A DNA stretch of 12,798 nucleotides from Syntrophobacterales bacterium (GCA_030613915.1 JAUWKY010000020.1:1-12798), one strand, 5' to 3'; shown: positions 5,628 through 12,784, counted from the stretch's first letter. Made by a program: numbers and translations. Notes: generated by a model not told the origin, from the letters alone.

Positions 5628-6366
5628 CTTTCATCTCATCCGTATACTCACCGTCGTTGCGGTAAATTGCAAACGGCTTGCTTAGCCGCAGTTCTTCTCC
5701 CCCCCCCTTGATTGACTCCAGATGCACCAGCTTAGCCTCTGACTCGAGCGTGGAGTGGATGACGGTGAGACGCTTTGGGGCAAATCCGTTCAAGCAAACT
5801 TCTTTGAGCAGGTTGGGCAATCGCCGTGCAGGATAGATGAGAGCCAACCGTCCTTTCTGTGGCAGGAGTTGGGCAGCCGCCCGAACCACATCTCCCACAT
5901 TGGCCAACAACTCATGCCGAGCTATCGCTTTTTTCGAATTGGGATTGAGCCGCCCGCTGCGCAATTTTCCATAAGGGGGATTGCTCACCACCAGGTCCAC
6001 CGACCCGCCAACCATGGCAGCGTCCATCTTCTTCAGGTCTGTTTGGACTATTGTTATCAGGTGGGAAAGCTCGTTGATGAGGACATTTCTCCTTGCTATG
6101 GCAACTAGGGATTCTTGAATCTCAACGCCGGTGATATGGTCTATTGCATGCTGGTAGGCCAGTAGTAGTGGAATGACGCCACAGCCGGTCCCAAGGTCAA
6201 CAACCCGATCCCTTTGACGAATGCGGGTAAGCCCTACCAGTAGAACTGCGTCAATGGAAAAGCGATAGCCCTTCTCAGGCTGGATTATTTTTAGGCGCCC
6301 CTGGAAAACGGTGTCCAGAGTTTCTCCCTGCAGTGGTCTACAAGCGTCAGAGTTGCACATCTTCAT
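5596..6366 (-). CDS. TrmN6/YfiC-like tRNA (adenine-N6)-methyltransferase
   Basis: A 256-aa class I SAM-dependent methyltransferase. From the chosen start: QPEKGYRFSIDAVLL at 29-43 (typical of the family), SAM-binding motif I VVDLGTGCGVIPLLLA at 55-70, acidic motif VEIQE at 81-85, and catalytic NPPY at 129-132 (VVSNPPYGKL). Relatives methylate N6 of A37 in tRNA-Val1; the true substrate here is unknown. The longer frame up to 6447 would overlap the DUF1015 gene by about 100 bp with unconserved sequence. I therefore chose ATG 6364-6366 (ATG at 6358-6360 is equally possible), giving a 20-bp overlap with the upstream stop and probable translational coupling. No strong ribosome binding site is visible. 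Its 3' end overlaps the DUF721 gene tail to tail. Confidence 0.85.
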   Translation of the reverse strand: MKMCNSDACRPLQGETLDTVFQGRLKIIQPEKGYRFSIDAVLLVGLTRIRQRDRVVDLGTGCGVIPLLLAYQHAIDHITGVEIQESLVAIARRNVLINELSHLITIVQTDLKKMDAAMVGGSVDLVVSNPPYGKLRSGRLNPNSKKAIARHELLANVGDVVRAAAQLLPQKGRLALIYPARRLPNLLKEVCLNGFAPKRLTVIHSTLESEAKLVHLESIKGGGEELRLSKPFAIYRNDGEYTDEMKAIYGNAAAVS

Positions 6367-7696
6367 TGGGATCCAGAAGATTGAGAACTGAACCATCGAT
6401 AACCTTTGGATAGAAATAGGTAGACTTATGCGGCATGAACAAGGCACTATTCGCCACTTCTTGCAGTTGCTCTATTTTGGTGTGATTCAATAGGAACGCC
6501 ACTTGGAAAAGACCACGGTCTACCTCTTCCACAGCCTCCAAGGCATCGTGTCGATATTTAATTTTGGTCTCGTCATTAAGTGTCCTCTCATCCACTTTGA
6601 GGAGTCGTTTGAGGACTAACTCGGTGAGTACCACCACATCCAGCTTCTGCAAGGGTGATTCCAATTGAGCAAGCCAAGATTCATGACCCACATTGTCTCG
6701 CAGCTTCAAGAGTACAAATTGACCTGCTCCAGATTCATAAACACCAATGTAATGACGATCATCGGCGGAGTACAGGGCGTTGAGGAACTCTCTGAACATC
6801 TGGCTGCGCCCAGCTTCATCAAAGGGAAAACGCTCCACTTCAAAATGATCGGCAGCCCGTGCCAGGAATGAATCCATCTGGAACTGCGGCAGCTGAACAA
6901 ACATCCGGTGGGTGGGAAGGATGGACAACCCCTCCTGGTGCATATCGGCCAGATACATGAAAACGTAATTGAATAAAGCCCGCTCTCCCCTTTCAGGGTG
7001 TCTTTGCTGTATGAGCTTCTGGTAATTGAGGGCTGTCTCATACCGATGATGACCGTCGGCAATATAAAGCCGCTTATCCCTCATGCACTCCACCACCTTC
7101 TGAATCACCTCTGCTCGGGTAACGCGCCACATCCGGTGGTGAATACCGTTGCTGTCTGTGAAATTAAACACCGGCCCTTGTTCACGTCCCTGATGCAGAC
7201 TTTGCTTCACTATGTGGGTCGGGTCTGGATAAAGAGCGAACACCTGGCTAAGATTAGCATTGCAAGCGAGCATCAGTTTCAACCGCTCGGACTTGGTCGC
7301 CTCGTAGGTGCGCTCGTGAGGAAGTACTGATCCATGAGAGAAGTTTTGCAGCTTCACCAGGCAGAGAAAGCCCTGCCGAGTTTTCGACAGATTAGGAGAC
7401 TCTTGATAACTGATCTCGTAGTCATAAAACGCCGGCTTGGGATCCTGGATCAGCACCCCCTCTCTCTGCCAGGCCGCAAGTGCCTCAGCTGCTCGGGAAT
7501 ACCAGTTATGCTCCTCATTGTCGCCCGGTTTATGCTGTCCCAAGATGAGACGAATCATGTTGTAGGGATGGCGCTTATGATACATCTCCTGTTCCTCAGG
7601 AGAGATCACGTCAAAAGGCGGAGTGATCACCTTGTCCATGTTTCCGATCAATTTCTGATCGTATAGCAGCCCCTTTAAGGGAGCGATCTCAGGCAT
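6347..7696 (-). CDS. DUF1015 family protein
   Basis: A 449-aa cytoplasmic protein of normal family length. Hallmarks: N-terminal IAPLKGLLYD, PPFDVI at 26-31 (PPYDVI in many relatives), PYNMIRL at 44-50, HERTYEATKSERLKLM at 127-142, QVFALYPD at 151-158, and the signature IADGHHRYETAL at 212-223. The function of the family is not established to my knowledge. The cluster of His residues in DGHHR suggests a catalytic or metal/nucleotide-binding role, which is inference. The ATG at 7694-7696 is chosen because GGAGG (7708-7712 on the minus strand) lies about ten bases upstream; a TTG at 7718-7720 would place that site inside the gene. It is followed by the overlapping methyltransferase and preceded by nadK on the same strand, 215 bp away across heptamer arrays. 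Confidence 0.88.
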   Translation of the reverse strand: MPEIAPLKGLLYDQKLIGNMDKVITPPFDVISPEEQEMYHKRHPYNMIRLILGQHKPGDNEEHNWYSRAAEALAAWQREGVLIQDPKPAFYDYEISYQESPNLSKTRQGFLCLVKLQNFSHGSVLPHERTYEATKSERLKLMLACNANLSQVFALYPDPTHIVKQSLHQGREQGPVFNFTDSNGIHHRMWRVTRAEVIQKVVECMRDKRLYIADGHHRYETALNYQKLIQQRHPERGERALFNYVFMYLADMHQEGLSILPTHRMFVQLPQFQMDSFLARAADHFEVERFPFDEAGRSQMFREFLNALYSADDRHYIGVYESGAGQFVLLKLRDNVGHESWLAQLESPLQKLDVVVLTELVLKRLLKVDERTLNDETKIKYRHDALEAVEEVDRGLFQVAFLLNHTKIEQLQEVANSALFMPHKSTYFYPKVIDGSVLNLLDPNEDVQL

Positions 7697-7735
7697 ATTC
7701 AGATTTTCCTCCAACAACAAACCGTGAAATCAAAT

Positions 7736-7826
7736 ATCTCAAATCCCAAGCACCAAATCTCAGGGTGTCGGGTGTCAGGTGTCAGGGAAACAAAGCATAG
7801 AGCAAAGAGCATGGAGCATAGGGTTA
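7736..7826. repeat. Degenerate 7-bp tandem array B
   Basis: Thirteen consecutive units in one 7-bp register. The vocabulary changes along the array: ATCTCAA-type units (7736-7763), GGTGTCA-type units (7764-7784), then AGAGCAT-type units (7792-7819). Units at 7771 and 7778 are identical. It lies between the start of the DUF1015 gene and array C. GAGCATAGGG (7814-7823) is the exact inverse of CCCTATGCTC (7857-7866) in array C. Confidence 0.85.
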
Positions 7827-7851
7827 AAAACTCAAGCTAAAAATTTTTTCT

Positions 7852-7928
7852 CTATGCCCTATGCTCTATGCCCTATGCCTTCCCCAATCCGAAACCCCCA
7901 ATCCGCAATCTTCAATCTTCAATCTCTC
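7852..7928. repeat. Degenerate 7-bp tandem array C, overlapping the 3' end of nadK
   Basis: Eleven units in register from 7852: CTATGCC (three exact copies plus CTATGCT), then ATCCGAA-type units, then ATCTTCA twice (7908-7921) and ATCTCTC. The last three units lie inside nadK and, read on the minus strand, encode its final residues and stop. Confidence 0.85.
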
Positions 7929-8781
7929 TCTGTCCCCATTGCAGCTTATTTCGGAGAATGGTGAAATAGTCCTCTTGGCGAGACTTGATCAGAAAGAGGG
8001 GTTGAGGGGCCTCCTCTACACGGACAATATCATCTGCTTGTAGTTCACATCCCACTTGTCCATCACAGGTCAGAGTAACATCTGTTGCCTTGGCGCCCAC
8101 CCTGATTTCAACATGGGCGTCGCCCGGTAGAATAATGGAACGATTTGTCAAAGAAAACTCGCAGATAGGCGTTAAGATGATAGTCTCGGCCGTTGGATAG
8201 ACGATGGGGCCTCCGGCGGAAAGATTGTAAGCGGTTGATCCTGTAGCAGTTCCAACGATAAGTCCGTCAGCCCGGTAGGTTGTCAGAGGAAGACCGTCAA
8301 TGGTTACTTCCAGGTCAACAATTCGTGCAAGAGCGGCCTTGTTGATCACCACATCGTTCAGAACAGTACTGTTGAGCAAGCATTCACCCTGCCTGAATAA
8401 ACCGGCCTGAAGGCGCATACGTCTTTCCACTTCAAACCGCTGTCCCAAGATATCTTCGAAGAAACGGTAGCAGTCCTCCAGGCTTACTTCGGTGAGAAAA
8501 CCCATTCCGCCAATGTTTACCCCCAGAACCGGAATGGTTCGCTCTGTGAGAAGCCTGGCTACACTGAGCAATGTGCCGTCACCCCCAAGAACCACCACAG
8601 CCAGACTATCGGATGGTACTTGATGAATAAAATCTTCAAAGCTGCTCTGCTCAGCATGGTGAGCAATATTTTCGAGCAGAAAAACCTCCGCGCCTCGCCG
8701 CTCGAACCACTGCTTTACCTCCAGACCGAGCTTTGCCGCCAGATCCTCATCTTTCTTGCATATGATGGTAATCTTGGCCAT
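7912..8781 (-). CDS. nadK: NAD kinase
   Basis: Phosphorylates NAD+ to NADP+ using ATP or polyphosphate in the cytoplasm. The 289-aa protein has all the main family motifs: VVVLGGDGTLL at 62-72 with GGDGT at 66-70, NIGGMGFLTE at 89-98, LNDVVINK at 141-148, DGLIVGTATGSTAYNLSAGG at 172-191, and DGQ at 240-242. The ATG at 8779-8781 is preceded on the minus strand by AAGGAG four bases away, so the longer frame to 8808 is rejected. The C-terminal residues REIED and the TGA stop fall within heptamer array C, so this tail is probably a repeat-derived addition or replacement. It heads a probable leftward unit with the DUF1015 and methyltransferase genes. Confidence 0.95.
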   Translation of the reverse strand: MAKITIICKKDEDLAAKLGLEVKQWFERRGAEVFLLENIAHHAEQSSFEDFIHQVPSDSLAVVVLGGDGTLLSVARLLTERTIPVLGVNIGGMGFLTEVSLEDCYRFFEDILGQRFEVERRMRLQAGLFRQGECLLNSTVLNDVVINKAALARIVDLEVTIDGLPLTTYRADGLIVGTATGSTAYNLSAGGPIVYPTAETIILTPICEFSLTNRSIILPGDAHVEIRVGAKATDVTLTCDGQVGCELQADDIVRVEEAPQPLFLIKSRQEDYFTILRNKLQWGQREIED

Positions 8782-8988
8782 TAGGCTCCTTCTCCATTCG
8801 CCCACCACCGTGTTCGTTTCGCCCCATCCAGACTTGGGATCGGTCCGATGGATTTCTCAGCACTAATCTTATTCAGCCAGCCAACAAATTAATTGTATCT
8901 AATCCTTTAGCAAAATTGTGATGCTTGGGTCAACCTTTAGAGCCTGGGTAATGCCGTGCTTACCGTCACGGGAATAAAAGGAGTTGTT

Positions 8989-9063
8989 GTGACCTCTTCT
9001 TTTACCAGCTACCTCACTGCGAAAAAAAGTTGTAAAATAATTAATTCTGGGCTATATTTCTAG
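8989..9063 (+). CDS. Possible 24-codon leader ORF
   Basis: GTG at 8989-8991 is preceded by AAGGAG (8978-8983) with a five-base spacer, a good ribosome binding site. The frame runs 24 codons to TAG at 9061-9063, one base before the TTG at 9065 that opens the long frame of the GGDEF gene. The peptide (start TSSFTSYLTAKK) is not recognisable. It could couple translation to the downstream gene, or be chance. The promoter-like pair at 9030-9058 lies inside it, and both interpretations cannot easily hold together. Confidence 0.25.
   Translation: MTSSFTSYLTAKKSCKIINSGLYF
9030..9058 (+). promoter_or_regulatory. Candidate sigma-70-type promoter for the GGDEF gene
   Basis: TTGTAA (9030-9035), a 17-base spacer and TATATT (9053-9058). 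The predicted start is near 9065, which would leave no leader for the TTG at 9065 and favour GTG 9119 as start codon. Confidence 0.5.
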
Positions 9064-9064
9064 C

Positions 9065-10063
9065 TTGCCACAGCAGGCTACCACAACTTATAACCCTTTT
9101 TCACGCGGTTTGATAACGGTGGACAAAGAAAAACAAACTTCATATTCCGTGCTTTCTGTAGACGACGACGAGGAAATGATTGGCTTGCTCCACGAGGTAG
9201 TAAGTCAGCTTGGCCATGCTAGTGTTACCGCGGTCGATGGAGTCGATGCTCTAGAGAAACTGGGCGAGAGCGAGTTTGATATCATCATAACAGATATCAG
9301 CATGCCTCGAATGGACGGAATTGAGCTGACCAAACGCATAAAAACAGACTTCGAGGACATAGATGTAGTTGTGGTTACCGGATACCAAGAGGAATACAAA
9401 TATACCGACGTCATCGAAATTGGAGCCAGTGATTTCATCTCCAAACCATTTAATATCAATGAATTAGAGGCAAAAATTAATCGCATCATCCGTGAACGTG
9501 AGCTGAGGGCAGAACTCAAAAGACTCTCAATCCGTGACGGACTCACCAGCCTATACAATCGACGCTACTTCGATGAAAACCTTAAACGAGAAGCGATTCG
9601 TGCTTTTAGGCAGCATTATGGTTTGTTCCTTCTTCTGGTCGACGTCGACAATTTCAAAGAGTACAATGACCAGCTTGGTCATCAAAAAGGAGACGGCCTG
9701 CTCAAAGAATTGGCCAGGTTAATGATGTTTTATAGTCGCGACAATGTTGACTCGGTCTATCGATATGGGGGTGACGAGTTTGCCGTAATTATCCCGCATG
9801 CTAAACACGAACAGGCAATGCTGGTGGCAAAAAGGCTGCGAAACAAGTTTAACAAAAGTAACCTCGGGCCCGCCTCTCTTAGTATAGGCATGGCCCAGTT
9901 GGAAGGTGAACTGAATACCCTGGAACAAGATCTTGAGACCCTGCTCCGGATCGCTGATCAGCACCTATACTTGGCCAAGAATAATGGAGGCGATCAAATT
10001 TGCACAGCAAACCAAAATTCCCACCTTGACAATCCACTCTTGAACAAATCCGAAATCCAGTAA
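9065..10063 (+). CDS. REC-GGDEF response regulator, diguanylate cyclase (PleD/WspR type)
   Basis: Makes c-di-GMP from two GTP when its receiver is phosphorylated. Numbered from the TTG at 9065: receiver at 27-142 with D33-D35 (SVDDDE), phospho-acceptor D77 (IITDISMPRMDG) and K127 (ISKPF). A helical linker (ERELRAELKRLSIRDGLTSL) leads into a GGDEF domain at 155-315 with metal ligand D193 (LVDVDNFK) and an intact GGDEF at 235-239. The usual inhibitory-site RxxD is replaced by DNVD (226-229), with Arg one residue earlier. The start is uncertain: TTG 9065, TTG 9110 and GTG 9119 are all in frame and none has a good ribosome binding site. The last residues and stop (SEIQ) lie in a heptamer array. 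A PilZ receptor lies at 3453-4046. Confidence 0.92.
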   Translation: MPQQATTTYNPFSRGLITVDKEKQTSYSVLSVDDDEEMIGLLHEVVSQLGHASVTAVDGVDALEKLGESEFDIIITDISMPRMDGIELTKRIKTDFEDIDVVVVTGYQEEYKYTDVIEIGASDFISKPFNINELEAKINRIIRERELRAELKRLSIRDGLTSLYNRRYFDENLKREAIRAFRQHYGLFLLLVDVDNFKEYNDQLGHQKGDGLLKELARLMMFYSRDNVDSVYRYGGDEFAVIIPHAKHEQAMLVAKRLRNKFNKSNLGPASLSIGMAQLEGELNTLEQDLETLLRIADQHLYLAKNNGGDQICTANQNSHLDNPLLNKSEIQ

Positions 10064-10087
10064 TTCTCAGGGTGTCCGGTGTCAGAG
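10046..10087. repeat. Degenerate 7-bp tandem array over the 3' end of the GGDEF gene
   Basis: Six units in register from 10046: AAATCCG and AAATCCA, GTAATTC, then TCAGGGT, GTCCGGT and GTCAGAG. The words match those of the arrays at 2843, 4509 and 7764. The stop codon at 10061-10063 is inside the array. Confidence 0.65.
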
Positions 10088-10195
10088 TGGATGGTCTCCC
10101 CTCCCGTTTTTTAGTTGGACAAAATTCCTGAGGTAACTGAAGGTCTGGGTTTAGCTCCAATATGAAGAAAGAGGACAGAAATAGCTCAATGGAAC

Positions 10196-10202
10196 AAGGA
10201 GG
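10196..10202 (+). promoter_or_regulatory. Ribosome binding site fixing the speD start at TTG 10211
   Basis: AAGGAGG, full complementarity to the 16S rRNA 3' end, eight bases before TTG 10211. The alternative GTG at 10202 overlaps the site itself and so cannot be the start. Confidence 0.8.
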
Positions 10203-10210
10203 TGGCTAAA

Positions 10211-10648
10211 TTGAAAAGGCCTGAATACGGTTTTGGCACACATCTGATGTTGGACGGCTATGGCTGTGATCGCCAGCGACTGGAGAATATTTCTCTTATT
10301 TACAACTTCTTGAGCGAGTATCCCTCTCAAATTAAAATGACCAAGATCATGCCCCCTTACGTGTTTCGATACGAGGCCGAGAATCTAGAGGATTGGGGAA
10401 TTTCAGGCTTTGTCCTCATCGCGGAAAGTCATATTAGCATCCACACCTTTCCTGATAAGAATTACCTTAGTCTGGATATTTTCTCCTGCAAAGAATTTGA
10501 CTCTGACCATGCCATCTCCCATGTAAACAATTTGTTTGGCGTGCAGAAAAGTGAAGTGAAGCTTCTGGATCGGGGCGTTGAATTCCCAAAAGACATCAGA
10601 CGGACGGCCCATATCGTCCAGGAAGAACGCAATCGTCTGGAGCACTGA
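10211..10648 (+). CDS. speD: S-adenosylmethionine decarboxylase proenzyme (SpeD/SpeH, class 1B)
   Basis: Produces decarboxylated SAM, the aminopropyl donor for spermidine. The 145-aa proenzyme autocleaves to form a pyruvoyl group. The site is E72-S73 in AESHISIHTFP, with S73 as pyruvoyl precursor. H78 and C93 (FSCKEF) follow at +5 and +20, the same spacing as Ser63, His68 and Cys83 of the Thermotoga maritima enzyme. The N-terminal GTHLMLDGYGCD is also typical. TTG at 10211 is the start, set by AAGGAGG at 10196-10202. The speB-family gene follows after 25 bp. No aminopropyltransferase (speE) or arginine decarboxylase gene is in the window. Confidence 0.93.
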   Translation: MKRPEYGFGTHLMLDGYGCDRQRLENISLIYNFLSEYPSQIKMTKIMPPYVFRYEAENLEDWGISGFVLIAESHISIHTFPDKNYLSLDIFSCKEFDSDHAISHVNNLFGVQKSEVKLLDRGVEFPKDIRRTAHIVQEERNRLEH

Positions 10649-10673
10649 CTCTGGCGACACGTACTCTCACCTC

Positions 10674-11591
10674 ATGAGCACAGAACAAAAATACGGATTG
10701 GAGTCTTTTGCAACCCTCGCCGCAGCGTCCACCTCTTTTGGTGGACGGTATGGAGCCTCACCCGACCCAAATAATGCAGAAGTCCTGATTATCCCCGTAC
10801 CATACGATGCTACCACCACTTATATGCCCGGCACTCGTCAGGGACCTGGTGCTATCTTGCGGGCTTCCCAGCAGCTTGAGCTTTTTGATGAAGAAACGGC
10901 TCAGGAGGTTTTTCGGGTTGGTATTGTTACGCTTGAAGAAATGGAGGTGGATGCGAGCAACCCGAGCGCGATGGTAGCTAAGGTCCGGTCTCTTGGCGAA
11001 AAAACACTTGACGTTGGTCTTTTCCCGTTGATGCTCGGCGGAGAACATCTACTCTCATTGGGTATGATCCAGGCGATGGCTGGCCGGGTAGATGACTTTT
11101 CAGTCCTACAACTCGACGCGCATGCCGATTTACGTAAAACCTATCAAGGTGCAGAATACAGCAATGCCTGTGTCATGCGACTCGCCAGTCGTCATGCGGA
11201 ATTGGTTCCAGTTGGGATCCGTTCGATGAGTTCTCAGGAACACCGCTGGGCTCAGGAACAAGCACTGCCCATTTTTTTCGCAGCAGATATCCACAATCGG
11301 TCGGATTGGCAACAAGAAGTCGTTGCTCAACTGCGGCCGCAGGTTTACATCACCATTGATCTGGATGTATTCGATCCTGCTATTATGCCAGCTGTAGGTA
11401 CCCCAGAGCCTGGGGGTCTGTACTGGTATGAGGTTCTTGAGCTACTCCGGTTAGTGTGCCGCTCCAGAGAAGTCGTGGGAGCTGACATCATGGAACTCTG
11501 CCCCCAGCCTGGAAACATTGCTCCCGATTTCTTTGCCGCCAAACTGGCTTACAAACTTCTCGCCTATCGCTTTCAAAACAGGACTGCATAG
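10674..11591 (+). CDS. speB: Ureohydrolase of the agmatinase/arginase family (SpeB-like)
   Basis: Hydrolyses a guanidino compound, releasing urea; agmatine to putrescine in classical SpeB. The 305-aa protein has the dimanganese ligands H125 (GGEH), D148, H150 and D152 (LDAHADLR), and D229 and D231 (TIDLDVFDPA). Further family motifs are GTPEPGG at 242-248 and VVGADIMELCP. Agmatinases usually have His in the SHA/DHG motif after DAHAD; here the sequence is YSNAC with N164, a one-base change from His. Substrate may therefore differ: N1-aminopropylagmatine ureohydrolases of some thermophiles are close relatives and would fit the speD neighbour. ATG 10674 is chosen because an earlier in-frame ATG at 10578 would overlap speD by 71 bp. 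No clear ribosome binding site is seen; coupling to speD is possible. Confidence 0.9.
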   Translation: MSTEQKYGLESFATLAAASTSFGGRYGASPDPNNAEVLIIPVPYDATTTYMPGTRQGPGAILRASQQLELFDEETAQEVFRVGIVTLEEMEVDASNPSAMVAKVRSLGEKTLDVGLFPLMLGGEHLLSLGMIQAMAGRVDDFSVLQLDAHADLRKTYQGAEYSNACVMRLASRHAELVPVGIRSMSSQEHRWAQEQALPIFFAADIHNRSDWQQEVVAQLRPQVYITIDLDVFDPAIMPAVGTPEPGGLYWYEVLELLRLVCRSREVVGADIMELCPQPGNIAPDFFAAKLAYKLLAYRFQNRTA

Positions 11592-11605
11592 CTTTAACAA
11601 TATAT

Positions 11606-11635
11606 TTGACAAAGCGAAAAAGAGACTGTTAAGAT
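11606..11635 (+). promoter_or_regulatory. Candidate promoter upstream of element copy 3
   Basis: A perfect TTGACA (11606-11611) is followed after 18 bases by TAAGAT (11630-11635), four of six matches to the -10 consensus. It lies directly before element copy 3, as the promoter at 4549-4576 does for copy 2. Confidence 0.4.
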
Positions 11636-11636
11636 T

Positions 11637-11829
11637 AACCCGGATATTTCATGAATTGCTGTCGCGAGATCACGAAGATGATCGTGCCAGCTGGCAACCG
11701 TCCCGCGGCACCGCGGGATTGGTTCCGAGGCGGACCTGAACGGTACATCGTAGGGGCCGACACTCGAGGACGCCAGGAAGGGCGGTCATATCCGTGGTCG
11801 CAGCAAGTAATTCATGAAATATCCGGGTG
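11637..11829 (+). repeat. ~180 bp element with terminal inverted repeats, copy 3
   Basis: The best-preserved ends: CCCGGATATTTCATGAATT at 11639-11657 is matched exactly by its inverse ending at 11827. Compared with copy 2 it has an extra 8 bases that create a strong hairpin CCCGCGG-CA-CCGCGGG (11702-11717). The hairpin conserved in copies 1 and 2 carries one mismatch here (11731-11747). It fills most of the 317-bp gap between the speB-like gene and the CBS/CorC gene. The rest of that gap holds the candidate promoter, a small dyad TGAAG-CTA-CTTCA (11828-11840) and the AAGGAG at 11891. Confidence 0.8.
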
Positions 11830-11908
11830 AAGCTACTTCAGCGCACCGGGGCCAGGCGAGCTTGGGGCGAAAACACATCCCGCTATACATAAGGAGATTC
11901 TGAGTCCC

Positions 11909-12784
11909 TTGGAAGAAGGACCCGAAACAGGCTTATGGCGAAAAATCGCCGCCCTCTTCAAGTTACGACACCGCAAGAAGACCTCACATCCTGATCTTCA
12001 AAAAGAAATCCAGCAACTCATTGACGTCGGTGAGGAGGAAGGGCTTCTGAGTGAAGACGAAGGAGAGATGATGCAGAGTATTCTCTCCTTTCGCGACACT
12101 GTGGCCAGAGAGATTATGGTCCCTCGCACTGATGCGGTAATTGTCAGCGGTGATACTCCCATTGAAAAACTTCTCCAATTAGTCATCAACAAAGGCCACT
12201 CTCGCTTTCCTGTGTATGCAGAGAATATCGACGACATAATTGGAATTCTACATGTGAAGAATTTGCTGTCCTCTTGGGGCGAGAAGCATCTGGATCTAAA
12301 GGACATCGTACGCACACCTTATTTTATCCCCGAAACTAAAAAGATCAGCCACCTCCTCACAGAACTTCGCGACAAGAAGTCCCATATGGCCATCGTCATT
12401 GACGAATATGGCGGTGTTGCAGGATTGGTTACCATTGAAGATATCATTGAGGAGATCATCGGCGAAATTCGCGACGAGTACGACGATGACGAAATCCTCA
12501 TGGTAGCCACCGACGAAGGTGATCTCTTGGTAGACGCGCGACTTGAAATCGAAAAACTAACCGAACATTTTGGCCTTCAAATCCCGAAAGGGAATTTCGA
12601 GTCGGTTGGAGGGTTCATAACCAGTTTGTTGGGCAGAGTCCCGCAACCTCACGAAACAATAATCCACGCCCCTCTTGAAATGACAATCGAATCGGCAGAT
12701 GCCAGGAAGATTCGCAAGGTTAGAATTAAACTACAGAAACAAGACGCAAACGCTGAAGACCCCCCAGCCAATACTGAACCCTAA
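11909..12784 (+). CDS. CBS-pair / CorC-HlyC family protein lacking the DUF21 domain
   Basis: A 291-aa cytoplasmic-looking protein of the CorC/TlyC (short hemolysin-like) type. An N-terminal basic helix (LWRKIAALFKLRHRKK) leads to the family signature AREIMVPRTD at 66-75. A CBS pair spans about 66-190, with the second repeat signature IVIDEYGGVAGLVTIEDIIE at 162-181. The C-terminal CorC_HlyC domain spans about 205-277 (LLVDARLEIEKLTEHFGL, VGGFITSLLGRVP). No DUF21 membrane domain is present, as is normal for the short CorC form. Family members are linked to Mg/Co efflux and adenine-nucleotide binding by CBS domains; the exact role is unknown. The start is taken as TTG 11909, with AAGGAG at 11891-11896; the 12-base spacing is long. 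The gene is complete, ending 14 bases before the window edge. Confidence 0.9.
   Translation: MEEGPETGLWRKIAALFKLRHRKKTSHPDLQKEIQQLIDVGEEEGLLSEDEGEMMQSILSFRDTVAREIMVPRTDAVIVSGDTPIEKLLQLVINKGHSRFPVYAENIDDIIGILHVKNLLSSWGEKHLDLKDIVRTPYFIPETKKISHLLTELRDKKSHMAIVIDEYGGVAGLVTIEDIIEEIIGEIRDEYDDDEILMVATDEGDLLVDARLEIEKLTEHFGLQIPKGNFESVGGFITSLLGRVPQPHETIIHAPLEMTIESADARKIRKVRIKLQKQDANAEDPPANTEP

Noticed and set aside
6367..6447. Extended N-terminus of the methyltransferase
   Set aside because: It would overlap the DUF1015 coding sequence by about 100 bp, and the family pattern begins just after the later ATG codons.
11637..11829. Element copy 3 as a riboswitch
   Set aside because: Its terminal inverted repeats, multiple copies at unrelated loci and opposite orientation of one copy fit a dispersed repeat; no known riboswitch motif was recognised.
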